Source of the DNA: Amoebidium appalachense
Taxonomy: Eukaryota > Ichthyosporea
Assembly: GCA_963693365.1 (NCBI GenBank)
Contig: CAVNZM010000006.1
Location: 3,844,001-3,908,000, forward strand
DNA length: 64,000 nucleotides
Direction of reading: 5' to 3'
Positions 1 through 57,748 of this stretch are shown here, piece by piece. The notes under the pieces are model-generated. The model ran no database searches. It was given only the letters and a program-made list of their open reading frames with translations, and was not told the origin of the DNA. A program made the position numbers and the translations under genes. Positions within the stretch are counted from its first letter, which is position 1; each line of letters opens with the position of its first letter.

Positions 1-341
1 TGCTGACCTATGCCAAGTTCGTGCCTATGAACCACAAACACATCCGTATGAAGGCCCCAACATAACGTTTCCTTGGCCTGCCTGCTATGTATAGGTTAAC
101 ACTAGCAAGTGTGGCAGGATGAAAGAACTTCACGGAATACTATTGCCATAGGTCAGGTGACCATCAGCTCACTTGTGCATGCTACACTCAGCGCGAAGAG
201 CTGGAGTCCTACTCAAGGGCCTTCGTTCTAGATATTTAAAACACATTTACCACTTTTTTTTTATTGTCCACCTCAGAGTAGTGACCAAACATGACACGGA
301 TATGTTGTTGATGAGTTTACACCGAGACAACTCAAGCAGCC
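1..341. other. 5' flank of the first gene
   Basis: Non-repetitive sequence upstream of the first gene. I see no convincing coding sequence or RNA gene. It should hold the promoter and 5' UTR of the gene starting at 342, but no clear TATA box is visible. A short T run lies near 255. Confidence 0.4.
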
Positions 342-12556
<12,215 letters not shown>

Positions 12557-13763
12557 TTAAGGTATCTTCTTCTTTATCAACCCCCGGAAGAAGTCCAAGC
12601 TGTTAAAGTCGGGGTGTAGCTCAAACCTCTGCCCCGCTGCATCCACCGCCAAAAGGTAACCCGAGGGGGTCAATCCGTGCACCGTCACCTCCGTTTTTCC
12701 CTCGTCCAACATCAATCTCTCTCCCCCATGTAGCCAATAGGCAAGATACGGGTCTGTAAAAGGACCAAAACCATGTGTGATGAACTCATCAACCGCCGGC
12801 TCAAGCTCGTTAAAAAATTCGAAAAGGAGTTTTTCGCGTTGGAACTGCACGGAAGGAAAAAGATCCGCAAGGCACGTTGTGGGTTTGCTGTTGAGCACGT
12901 TTAGACCTATTCCACACACCACCTCATATCGTTTCGCTTCCATGTTGTAGATGGAATTACAAAGGATCCCGCCGATTTTCAACCCGTTTGCGTAAATGTC
13001 GTTCGGCCACTTCATCCTCACCCCATCCCTGGTCTTGTTTCCTGCGGCGTGGAAGACCGGCGAGAAAAAAGATCGCATTTGGATGTATGGTTTTGTGGAT
13101 CGCCTTCACAACATAAAGGGATATTAGATACTGGACAAATACGAGATTGTTTGCATTTGGAAGGCCAAATTTGAACGTGAATGCCAACTGGCCTTTGGGA
13201 CACTCCCAAACATTAGCTCCCCTTCCTTTTGATTGGCTTTGTGCATCTGCCGTGACCACCGTTCCTAGAGGAAGGGATGGGAGGGAGTTAAGCATCACTA
13301 ATTGGGTGGAATGACATAATGGTGCGTGGATGACTGCACGACCAAGCTGCCTAGTGGTCAATCCTTGGAGATATATATCAACGTTGAACGTGTGCTGGTC
13401 ACGATTTTCGGGCGGAACTGAACCCTTAAGAACGTTGATCCTACAGTGGGTGTCTGATTGCTTCTGGACAAAAACGGTGTCATCCCATTCTCCAGAGCTA
13501 GTAACACTAGCATAGAGGTTGTATGTTACTGGTTCGGCTGCCATGTTAGAAAACCGTTTCACACTCACACGACAAAGTGCATGTGTAGGGGGGAGAAGAG
13601 GCTTAGATGCAACGTGTTTCCAAACACGTGACACGGATGTGGACGCGTGCAAATTGCGAAACATGGGAAAGGCTAGTGCATGTGTATAAGTATGTGTGTA
13701 TAGGCCGTAGGTTGTACCAGCGTTCTTTAACTTTAACTCCAGTTTTCTTTTACTAAACCACAA
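12557..13763 (-). CDS. HCS1: Biotin--protein ligase (holocarboxylase synthetase), frame interrupted
   Basis: Attaches biotin to biotin-dependent carboxylases through biotinyl-AMP. Two overlapping minus-strand frames make one protein: 13763 down to 13058, and 13041 down to 12557. The first holds the nucleotide/biotin loop (QSQSKGRGANVWECP); the second holds KWPNDIY with the catalytic Lys, GGIL, and a C-terminal domain with SGYLLAV and ELHPD. Overall it resembles plant-type HCS1. Dropping 13042-13057 (GT...AG, only 16 nt) joins the frames, giving HPNAIFFLAGNKTRDGVRMKWPND; deleting one T from the T6 at that site would also restore the frame. Met34 (ATG at 13662-13664) starts a basic, Ser-rich presequence that looks mitochondrial; Met74 (13542-13544) would give a cytosolic form. 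The family assignment is firm; the nature of the break is open. Confidence 0.85.
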
Positions 13764-14293
13764 GAAAAATACACGTGGAAAAGTAAAACTTGACAGACCT
13801 CAGACAACTGCGGGTGGGGGTGTGGGAAAATGATCTGTGCGATCAAGCGATGAACCGTTTGCAAGTCTGACCCGGCTTGCTCAAATAAGAATGACCCGAA
13901 TTGGAGCCAGCCCAAAATTTTTGAGACCGTCGGATCCGGATGATGAGTCACTGCGGGCGGGGGCGGCCAAAAAAAAAAAAAAAAAAAACCAAACTCAAAG
14001 GAGAGAGAGACAGAGAGGGAGAGGGAGGGAGGAACAGGGGGCTCTTTTGAAGAAAAAGCACAAGGAACTGCGATTGTATTAAGTTAGTAACATTCATAGT
14101 ATTAAGGGGGTGTAGGGGCTGCTTTTTGTTAGTTTTCTGCTCTCCTGAGCCGGGGCTATCAAGTGGTTCGTCGTTTGTGGAGTAGGGTCAAGGAGCCCTA
14201 GTCGATTTAAGCCCTGTCCAATTTCTCCAAGTTTCTATGAGAGAGCACGTGTTTTTTTCCTAGCCGAGTGGGTCTAGATAAACAGAAACGAAA
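13764..14293. other. Divergent promoter region, biotin ligase / alpha-adaptin
   Basis: About 530 bp between two divergently transcribed genes, with little simple repeat except an A run (13971-13988) and a short GA tract. A CACGTG E-box-like hexamer lies at about 14246. No TATA box is evident. It probably holds both promoters and the alpha-adaptin 5' UTR. Confidence 0.45.
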
Positions 14294-34048
<19,755 letters not shown>

Positions 34049-34211
34049 GGAAACCTCCAGCTATTTATAGTTGCTCTCGCCTAAATGTAGAATCATACAG
34101 GATAGCGACTGCCACACTTCACTTTATGCACATTGACTGTGCCCTTCTTTTGCGAGAATCGAATGCAATTAGCTCTTTCTTTCTTTCTTTCTTTCTATTT
34201 CTTCTTTTTTT

Positions 34212-34259
<48 letters not shown>

Positions 34260-35310
34260 CTTGTTTCGTTTTGTGAGAGAGGAATTCGGCGTGGCTACTT
34301 TAGGGATGTCTTTCTTGTCCATGTAAACGACACATCAGTAGAGTGATAAGAACGCACAAATGCACAAGTTTGCACAAATCACAATGGAATGGTAGGGCAT
34401 GCACCCAATCACTCTATAATTCTCTTGAGATAGTGTTTGTAAGCAATGATTTTATTTATGCTTGGGAGGTTTCATGCGCGGAAAACCGACAGATAACTGT
34501 TGCACGCAAACATGGTCAAGGTGTTTCGGAAGCTTGGAGAGAATCTGATGTGCATACCGAGTACTAGCAGTCTTCATATGTGGTCCTGCCTGCTTACACA
34601 GAATTTGAAATCAAAGAAAAGCTCATTACCATTGCTGGATATATCCATGTTTTTGATAGGTTTATGCAATGCTTTAATGATAGGTATACGAGATCCTTCG
34701 TTTGTTCTGCTAGCACGCATATCATTCTTTCCTTTAATGCCTGTTGTTGCTGTTTTGATACCGCATGGTCCAACACAAAGCAAGTAAATACACAGAGCGG
34801 GCTTTTACTGGCCGTGTGGTGAGCAGTTACGTAATAGCTGGATGGCTACGCGAGCACAATTGGTTGTGCTCTCGAGCACAACCGTTTTGTGCTTCCCCGC
34901 GGAGTATATAAACCCCGCCACAAATCCATAATAAACCGGGAGTTATATTGATGACTGACTGTTACACAAACTCTCCAGCACCGTGTGAACACTTGTGTGA
35001 TACTTTGGTGATAGTGCATGCAGCCCGACACTTAGTAGGTAGTATATTGCACCCATATAGAGACTGATCACTGGGCCTCCGTGTGTGTGTGTGCAACGAC
35101 TATACACTCTACTTGTGTTAAGTGCAGACTCTGCTACGTGTGGGAAGGTAGTTTTCTCTCATATGATACACACGCAAGTACTCCAGCTACCGTGACACAA
35201 GGACATAGTGTCACATTACCCCTGTACCACCCCTACCGTTCAAGATACGGTACTCTTCGTAGTATTATGCCACGATAATCATCTATAAACACCAAAAGAC
35301 ATAACCCCCC

Positions 35311-35341
<31 letters not shown>

Positions 35342-36723
35342 ACACACACACACCCACCCACCCACCCACCCACCCACCCACCCACCCACCCACCCACCCA
35401 CCAACCCCTGCAGGCATTTTTGTTAGTGAATTCGATCGAATCACGTGCACCAACCCTTACACACACCCCACCTACCCACACTACCCGGTTCCTTTCATAC
35501 ATATCAACGATATTTCGCAGAATTTCCCTCCACATCTTTCCGTCCACTGTTAAACATCAAACTTCCCTCGAGCTCACGACCGATCTTCGTTGCTAGCTGT
35601 CACGCTTTTCTATTGGCAAATGCTGTTAAGGGCCTGAAATAGCTAGGCACACTCAGTCTGTCTTAACAGGTGCAATCACGATCGCTTGGATGTATCTGAG
35701 ACTTATGGGAGTCTAGAGAGTGGACTCTAGAAGAAAAAAACTAAGCAGAAGGGTAGGCAAGAGTTGTGATAGTTTGGCTGAGTGAAGGCCCTGAAGCCTT
35801 GCATTCATCGTAACTCACGTGCAAACGTTTATATCACTGGTGCAAGTTTCCTACAGTGTGGTAGCAGAACCTGCAAACAAAAAGAATAATAATATTATGC
35901 AGAAAGTAGAGTTATTCTTCTATTAGCAGAATTTTGGAGCTGCAAAAGCAGAATAATTATTTTATTCAACAAAAGCAAAGCGACAGGAGGGAATCAATCT
36001 GCCACCCTTATGCACAGGTGGGCCGAAATACATCAGATATATAATTGTGACCGTGATAAACAGGCCCCACCTGCAATACTATTTATATTGCTCTTTTTAT
36101 GAATACCTGCATGTCCGTTTTAGTGTTGTCAACATCCATGATAGATACTCTCGGGCTTTGTGATAGACCGAAGCCTCTTTACACTGCTGAATTATTTATT
36201 ATTTATTATTTATTTTTAACCAACAAGTGGTCTGTCCCAAATACATATATTGGTCTGCATGAATAGGCGTAAATGCGTCTTTTTCAGTGGGTGTCGATGT
36301 CCATGGATATTCTTGTAAATTCCATAGAACGAGACCTTGCATCTTCTATCGCTATTATCGCGCGTAATTTAGCATATCCAACGAGATATACGAAAACTAG
36401 ATCCTCACACTGTCCAGCATATGAGAGGAGAAAAGCCTGTAGAAGCACGTATGCTCTTCTTTCCGTGTGAATTTTAGCCTGAAAAGTTCGAAACAGTATT
36501 GAAGCTATAAGTCTCTATGCTAGATCAAGGTTATCGGTGTAGCAGTGCAATAACCAAACCAGAACAAGGAGAATTGGATAAGAAGCAACACACGTGTTTT
36601 AAGGTACATGTGTTCATAAAAACTGTCTGAAAATGTCTGAAGCATACGAAAGACCCGACGTTTCGATCTCTAAAAATCACTTGCAAAGGCTATGCCACGG
36701 TTCCTTAAAGGAGCAATAACCCA
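34049..36723. other. Intergenic between alpha-adaptin and the RVSF protein; possible solo LTR
   Basis: Mostly ordinary, AT-richer sequence with no convincing coding region. It contains a T/G tract (34207-34259), a poly-C tract followed by an (ACCC)n array (35307-35402) and an AT-rich stretch with TTATTTA repeats (36186-36222). The segment 34815-35215 looks promoter-like: a 9-bp-stem hairpin (34862-34883, arms GGTTGTGCT/AGCACAACC), a TATATAAA box near 34905, AATAAA near 34929, and a GTGACAC/GTGTCAC inverted pair (35192-35214). This could be part of a solo LTR, but I find no second copy or clear target duplication. Confidence 0.4.
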
Positions 36724-37476
36724 TCAACCCTTGAAGATACGCTGCTCCGTGCCACTCCGGGCCACCTGCCCGTCACCCCACTCGGCACATGCCTCCGCCT
36801 TCACCTCCCCACCCACCCAGCCGGCAGGCCTGGCCAGACAAAATGAATAAAACCCCCCCAAAACCTTCCTTGCTTCAACTTCCTCACTCTTTCCGTCTGA
36901 AAAATTCACCTTGACGGTCACGTGCATTGGGGGGGAGAAGCCGGGAGAGCCCACAACTTGAACAGACCCAGTCAGGCGCCCGGCACGCGCGTTGTGGTGG
37001 AGATTCAAAATGCGCACCCCTGGCTCTGTAGGGGATGCAGGGGGGGTCCGTGGATCGAACCCCCACTCCTCGGGTGTTTTGACACTCGGGACGACAGTAA
37101 AACGCCCGACGATGGAATATGGGTTTTCGTTGCCCGTTGGGGGTAGAAGGGGCGCAGGCTTGACCTTCAGGATACCCTTCGTGCCCGATAGGGAAAAATT
37201 GGCACAAAAGCCGGCCAGCTTGGGTCCACCAAGGGGCGTGGTTGCGGGAGAGATGAAGTCACAATCGTATTCTTTAACCTCGATTTTGTCAGAGAACGAA
37301 ACGCGGCGCGGCGTGCAGTGAGGGAAAGGTGGGCGTTTTGAGGTGGGGAAGATAGGGCCCGAAACTCGCGTGAGTGGAGTGGCGAGTCCGGCAATGGCAC
37401 GAGAACTGTCCAAGAAAGTAGCCCGGCACATGATTACATTCTCATGTTTTTGTCTCCTTTTCCTGTTCCTCCGCAA
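36724..37476 (-). CDS. Intronless protein with PP1-docking RVSF motif
   Basis: A single-exon ORF of 250 residues in repeat-poor DNA. Residues 56-70 read PRRVSFSDKIEVKEY, a strong match to the RVxF docking motif for protein phosphatase 1 with its usual basic lead and acidic tail. The C-terminal part (about 152-235) contains RILNL, GSVQVVGSPGF and VTVKVNFSDG, faintly like the starch/glycogen-binding CBM21 domain of PP1 glycogen-targeting subunits, but too weak to call. The first 20 residues are very basic (RRNRKRRQKH); Met16 is an alternative start. A regulatory or targeting subunit of PP1 is the best inference. There is no signal peptide or membrane segment. Confidence 0.6.
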   Translation of the reverse strand: MRRNRKRRQKHENVIMCRATFLDSSRAIAGLATPLTRVSGPIFPTSKRPPFPHCTPRRVSFSDKIEVKEYDCDFISPATTPLGGPKLAGFCANFSLSGTKGILKVKPAPLLPPTGNENPYSIVGRFTVVPSVKTPEEWGFDPRTPPASPTEPGVRILNLHHNARAGRLTGSVQVVGSPGFSPPMHVTVKVNFSDGKSEEVEARKVLGGFYSFCLARPAGWVGGEVKAEACAEWGDGQVARSGTEQRIFKG

Positions 37477-38644
37477 ATAATAAGCTACGACACGTGGTTG
37501 AGCAAAATACAGTTAGTTTTGTCCCTGTATATGCTCCTGCTTTTCTTTTTTTGCGATCGCTTTTCGATTTTCTTTGAGAGTCTCTGATTGTTGACTTTTC
37601 GAAGAAAAGAGAACTTCACAACATGCGTGCAATCAGTCAACAACCCAACAACTGGCTCAGTGGCTCACATGACGCGGCGTTTTCTACTTTTGCAGGTCTA
37701 TTGGCACCCCAAAAGCATGAATTTCATCATTGGGTGTACGAAATAGGGCCTCCTGGTAGGGCTGTCATGATAAGAATCGGGCACGGCAACTGCGCGACTT
37801 GCATAGCTAAATGTAATAAAACGTACACCATTCTTATATAAAACACGTCTATCACTACTGCACGCTATACATAGTCATAAAAATGCATCATCCTTTCCTT
37901 TTCTAACAAAATCAATGGCTTCGCTAAGTGACACTTCCTGATATCTCAAAAGGCATAACATATATTTCTATACATTTGGGGCTTATATAATTAGCCATAT
38001 ATGGAAACAATATTGATTTTTGGTTGGTGGTTCTGATACATCCGATGACGAATTGGCGTCACCCGCAGCCAATCGGGTCGCTCCGAAATTTCGTTTTCCT
38101 TCTGCTAAACTTTTGGTCCATTCACTTCAAGTAAGCTTGCGTGAGACTGAGCAACCCCTTGGGCTGACAACTGGTGAGGGCTGTGTGGCTGTATGTACGT
38201 TTGTGCGTGTGACACGCTTATAGGGGATGCGTAGAGTGTGAGAGAGGTACAAACATGTGGGATAATAATGCGTGCCATTCAAAAGGGCGTGTCTACGCAG
38301 GTAGTTGCGTTTATAACAAAGGGACAAGATGGGAACTTGAGAAGTGATCCTGCAAATGGGTTGGCCGTGGGAGTGGCCATGGGCGTACGGTGAGATGGGA
38401 TGGCATTTCCGAGAAGCTCTTTTTGTTCAGAGGTCGCGTTACAGCACTCTTCTTACTTCGGCTTGCACGTATAAAACGAATTATCTGTGGCATAACCCTG
38501 CATTCGTGAATCAAGTGCCGATGTGTGCACATGTGGCAATAAATTGGACGCAATCCCTACTCTGTCAGCGTGACATTGTGTGAGAGCTGTTTGTGCTACT
38601 TGCTTCCCTGGACCGGCAGCTAGACTCTAATAGCCCACCTGCAG

Positions 38645-38679
<35 letters not shown>

Positions 38680-38830
38680 TTCCTCCCCCCCCCCCCCTTT
38701 CCCCACGAAAAAAAAAAAAAAACACACCCACCTACCCACCCACCCCCCTCCCCCTCCCCCCTCCTCCCCCCCCCACACACAGAGAGCCAGAGAGAGAAGA
38801 GAGAGAGAGGGGGAGGGGGGGGGGGGGGGG

Positions 38831-38879
<49 letters not shown>

Positions 38880-39193
38880 GAGAGAGGGACTGGGAAGGGA
38901 GAGAAGGGGAGGGGGAGTGAGAGGGAGGGGGAGAGAGGGGGAGAGGGGGAGAGGGAGAGAGTGAGAAAGTAAGAGGGTTTGAGGGGAGTCAGAGGGAGAG
39001 AGATAAAGGGAGAGAGGGGGGGGAGGGGGGGGGGGGGGGGGGGACGGGGAGAAGGGCACACGGTTGCACCCTGCACGTGCCGTGTGTATACACTCACATG
39101 ATGAGCACGGAACACACCGAATTTTTCTTTTTAAATCATCTCCGTGCATGAAGCATTCATTTTCGATTGTTCATGCTTTCAGTATCTAAAATA

Positions 39194-39224
<31 letters not shown>

Positions 39225-40467
39225 CCTCCCCTCCCCTCCCCCCCCCTTCCCCCCCCCCCCCTCCCCCCTCCTCCCTCCCTTCCCCCTTTCCACGCCACCA
39301 CCACACACAAAATATTGGCATGATCATATGCAGATCATCCACATTCCCAGTTAAAGTTTCTCGCCTCGGTAATAAATACCAAACCCAAACGGCATGCAGC
39401 GCAACCTCATCTTTTTATGATGCCATCTGATGAGTATATGTGTGTGACACGTCTGTATGTGTGTGTGCATGTGTGGGGTCTTCTCCATTACAAAGTTAAC
39501 TGATATGCCACCCGCACACAAAATGTCAGGGTACACAGACGTGCATGCACATACTCAAGCACAAATGCACGCGCACCCACACCCACACCCACACACACAC
39601 ACCATACACACACACACACACACACACGACCTTCTTTCCAATATTAAATCCTCCATTCACTCTTCTCCCACCTAAGACAAACACAAGCCCGATTCCTTCG
39701 CACCACATTCAATGTAAGCAACATACCAAAGAGCGGACCAAAAGCGCCAGAAAGGTAAACACTATACACATGCTGATGATCGGATAGGGTTTGCCTGTGC
39801 TGAGAAGACTGTTTTTTTATTGTGTTTTCTGCAACAAAATATCTCATCCGTAACACCAAGTAATCAAGTGAAAAGTGATAGTTTTCTCCCTATATAGCCT
39901 TTAAATTTCCTAGCAGTTTACCTTCAGAACAATAAAAGGGTTTGAGACAATGATAAAGAGAGTCAAGGAGAAAACGGCGTGATGTTGGTTTGAATTTTCA
40001 TCTGGAACTGAAAAATGTCCAGTGTAAAAGGCTAATATAGGTTGTTATCATCAGAAGGTATATAGACGTGTTTTCTAATAAACTAATACTACATACAGAA
40101 GATGGTCAGCAAAACAGTGTCTGTAAAGTAACAAGACATTCGAAACTCGGTAGTCATTTAAGGTGTATTAACCACACAAAGGCAATTCAACCCCCCCCCC
40201 ACCCCCCCCCTTCATCCATCCAACTTCTCCTGTCCCCCCCCCCTCCTCCCCCCCCCCCCCCCCCCCCCCCCGCCCACCCGCACAAAACACACGCACCCAA
40301 GACTACTGTGATTAACAAACTGATCATGAACTTCTGGTGTGCCGATGCATCCCGTACACGACACTATTAGAATTCACGAAAAAGGAATCAAACTAACAAT
40401 TCATGCCGAAAAACCCAACCCCATCACCAACACAAAACAGTGTGTTATAATACTAGTATAGATAGAC
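37477..40467. other. Intergenic between two minus-strand genes
   Basis: 37477-38580 is ordinary sequence with no coding signal that I trust. 38643-39060 is a low-complexity block: poly-C, A and C-rich tracts, then (GA)n (38834-38877) and G-rich purine tracts. 39194-39285 is poly-C, 39560-39627 is (CA)n, and 39630-40190 is ordinary AT-rich sequence. Poly-C tracts at 40191-40271 lie within about 300 bp of the end of the metalloprotease gene. Nothing here looks like an RNA gene. Confidence 0.5.
38834..38877. repeat. (GA)n microsatellite
   Basis: A pure GA array inside a longer purine-rich tract (38779-39040) between the RVSF gene and the metalloprotease. Confidence 0.93.
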
Positions 40468-51368
<10,901 letters not shown>

Positions 51369-52884
51369 CTTGGGTCCAAAAAGCTTCCGTCCAATGTATG
51401 TGCGTGGTATGTGTATACCTACTGTAACCTCAAATTCTAATCTTTTTGCTTTTCAGTAACGGAGCAAACAAAGAGTTGAAAATAGTGTAGCATCAAAGCC
51501 ATGTGCTCTTTCGACTTAGTTCTTCGTTTGAGATCTGGGTGTAGTAGCAAGCTCACATGAGTGGATCCAACAGTCCCGTGAAGTTATAACAACATTCGGT
51601 CGTTTTTAATTCTTGTGAGCTGTGTTTCCCTTTTTTATATTCTTTTCCAGGTCAGAGTGTAAGTGGACGTGTATAATTTAGAGTTTTTTCCAACCTTGAG
51701 AAATGTGACGAGGTTTCGTTTGGGGAAGTTTCAGTCTACACCTCAGCAGTCGCCACTCACGCCGGAGAGGGGTAAATCCAACTCCAAATAGCTATTTTTA
51801 GATTACTGTATCACCGTTCAACGCTGTGTGGGGCGTATATTAAAAAGAGAGTAGGTGACTTGGACAGGGGTTAAATCCCAACAAGTATAACTATAATACA
51901 TACTTATCCTTTTTTTTTATAAAGTGAATTCTGCTAGATAGAGGGAATACAGATATTCCGCTCCCTTATTATTTACACACTAAGTATCTACTAGTCGCGT
52001 ACGTCACAGCAGTGCCTAAAACTTTACACGTCTCTGTTCTGGTGCCATGATTGGCTGAAAGTGTACCGCAAGCCACGAAGGCTTCAAAAATGCTGATGCG
52101 TAGTAACCCAATCAAAACGTCGAAAACCTTTCCCATTTCTTATTGGTAGATTGAGCTCGGCGTTACGCGGTTTTCCAAGGCTGGTTTCGATTGAACGTTC
52201 ATCAGTCTGACATCGACACGGTACGGCATAACTATAGTATATGATGAAACGAAGTACACAAACACGTGTAAAAACATAAATTTTTATCTTTGTACACATT
52301 CAAATAACATTCCACCCCACCGCTCTACTATCTACATAAAGAAGATGCTGAGATAATGATTGATAGTGTGTGACCTGTGACCTATGCCCAGCATGTGATA
52401 CAACCATGGTATGCAATTTTGTAAAAATGTTTAGATTTGATTAGCTAATTATCATACATAAAGAGTGGACACGTGGGGCTCAATTTTTTGAACGCCTGGA
52501 ACGCAAACGGCTGAGTCGTCAGACTCAAGCCTTCCGCATGTGCTTCAAATCGAGAGTTGGCGTCTTAGCGACTTTGCTATCAAAGGAATATCAAAGGAAC
52601 ACGTACAGTCACGTTCACGCGGTGTTTTTTTCGTGTAATTTCTATTGAACTAGTGTAGTAAATACGAAACACTTGGGAAGATTCTAATGAGGATTCTAAT
52701 GCTCGTCTGCAACCAGGGCGTCCAGATCATCTAGTTGCCAATAGGTATACGTGCAAGCGAAGTCAACTACGAGTTCGCCGTAGTTTTCAGCCCAAGTCGA
52801 GGGGGGAAAGGGAGAACAGAATTTTTACTATTGCTCTTTTTCACGCCTGTTTTCTTTTGCGCCGAACCGGCAGAAAGCACAAAA
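51369..52884. other. Divergent promoter region, metalloprotease / claudin-like gene
   Basis: About 1.5 kb of clean, almost repeat-free sequence between two divergent genes. It should contain both promoters. I see no convincing coding region. A stretch at 52505-52555 loosely resembles tRNA A- and B-box sequences but does not fold as a tRNA. Confidence 0.5.
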
Positions 52885-55660
<2,776 letters not shown>

Positions 55661-56780
55661 TATTGAGGCCAACACTTTCTACACTCAAACAGTAGACACC
55701 CACTGCTTGATGATACCTTATTTTTTGGACGAATTCTGGACAAATGAATACAGCTTGGGGGGGGGGGGGGGGGGGGGGGGGGGGAAATTTGTGTGTGTGT
55801 TCGCGGGGGGGGGGGGGGGGGGGGAATGATAGAGTAGATCTAATGTTATACTGGTTCGTTGGCAATGATCTGAGTTATCACATAATTTAGCACAGTTAAG
55901 GTCTTTTCAAAATCCAAATTTCCGGTTCAGCTGAATTTTTGTTTTCGAACAATGTTGTACATTTCTTACACCAATAATGCTCTTTTGCATGCAAACACTC
56001 TTGTACCTGCAGCCACATATCCTATATACCATAAAACTTGTGCACATTCATACTAAGAGCTGGCCTCTACCAAAACATTTATCCAAATCTACGAGTCTTC
56101 TTTATGTAGGCAATATGTGGCAGTGCTCAACAAGGAGCAAGCGTCTACGTATCATATGACCAGAGCCTGCAAAACTTTATCATAATGGAGTTGCAGCCAC
56201 AAACAACTTTGTCAAGCAAAAATCCCTCAAAACTATCTGCTTATTTAAACGGAAAAGTGGAAAAGAAATGGACCAGAGGTCGGAGAAAGAGGTGGTAGAA
56301 ATGTGGACCGGCAAGCGGAGGGGGGTTTGTTCAACACGGACGGGCGTTTTGCAAGCGGGGAACTTCTGTGAGTCACGGATAGTCATCTTTTACTTTCTAC
56401 TTTTTGTTTCTTTTATTTTCGGTCGGCCTTTCTACACTGCGCACACGGTATGGCAAAGCATGTACTGCACACATGCCCCGAACCCACAGGCACCCATGCG
56501 TGCACACGTGTGGCACTTCCACCACTGGGTGCGGCACATGTGTGTGTACGTGTGGGTGCGCACTTAGTGTGGTCTATGTGCCGCCAGTATGTGCATGTGT
56601 GTATGTCTGTCTGAAGCTCAAGGTGTGTGTTGTTGTGTGTCTGGGTTTGTATGCAGCCGTACTCTGAACATATTGGTAAGGAGGGAAGAGGTGGGATGAG
56701 GGGGATGGGAGGGGGGAAGGGGTGGGGGAAAGGGGGGGGGAGGGGTAGGGAGGAGGGTGTGGGAGGAAGGGGGGGGCCGG

Positions 56781-56814
<34 letters not shown>

Positions 56815-57748
56815 GAGGGGGGAAGCTCTGCAGCCAACTAACTTGCACATGTGTTGATGTATATGTTGATGTTTGCGCGTGTGCCCGCATGAAGAGTGTG
56901 AGTACACACCTGATTGACGACCGAATAGGGTGGAGGGAGTTTGAAGGGGGAGGAGGGAGAGAGCTCGAGGAGTTCAACGGGGGGGGGGGGGGGGAGGGGG
57001 GGGGGGAGGAGCCGGGAGGGGCAGGGGGAGGGGGGGGGGGGGGGGGGGAGGAACTTTTGTATGGAAGAGGAGGCAAGTGAGCACGAGGTGGAGAAGGGAG
57101 GAAGAGGATGATGGTTGCTGAAACTGGCATAACATTATGAACAGTTTGAACCCGAACAAAAGTAAGAGCTAGTAGGTCACAGGAGAATGCGGGCAAAACA
57201 TATACGTGATTGATTGACCACCGCCGGCCATATCACGGTGCATTTCAAAGTAAGAGACATACGTCTTGTCCAGCACGGTCGTCGTCGTTTTTCTTAAGTG
57301 CGACAAAAAAATGATTAGGCTGCACCACTTCTCGAATCATAATCAGACATAAAACCGTGAAACCAATGAATCATTCCATGGATGGCTTGGTCTAACGGGA
57401 ACAGAAAAATCTGTGTGTGTCTCATGTGAGTTGCGACAATGTTCACTGGTAAACAGCACTAGCCCTAACACTGCGTGTTGGAGGTTCGGCCATAAGAACG
57501 TCCAAAAGTCGATCAATATTTAAATGGTGTCAAATAAGATGTTGGCCTCATCATGTGTACAGTAAGCAAGCTACTAATAGCCTCCCCAAAACCCTTCTTA
57601 CATTTGATTTTTTTTCCCGTTTTGTCCCAGAAGGAGCTGAGCCTCCCAGGCCTAGGGTCCCTTTTAGAACCACCACCTTCACGAATTTAAAAGGCTATGC
57701 ACCGACTCTATCGTACCCTAGGTTGCCTAAAACCCGTGCAAACTTCCT
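55661..57748. other. Intergenic between convergent tetraspan and CENP-A genes
   Basis: G tracts at 55757-55784 and 55805-55824, then ordinary AT-rich sequence (55830-56450), a GT-interspersed stretch, and G-rich purine tracts (56690-57050). 57080-57748 is clean. I see no gene with support; the ORFs here are short or low-complexity. Confidence 0.5.

Noticed and set aside
37623-37841. 72-residue ORF in clean intergenic DNA
   Set aside because: No recognisable motif, no supporting splice or promoter context, and chance ORFs of this length are expected.
52505-52555. tRNA-Leu-like segment (GGCTGAGTCGTCAGACTCAAG with TTCAAATCG)
   Set aside because: The T stem does not pair and the acceptor stem is broken, so it is not a functional tRNA; at most a fossil.
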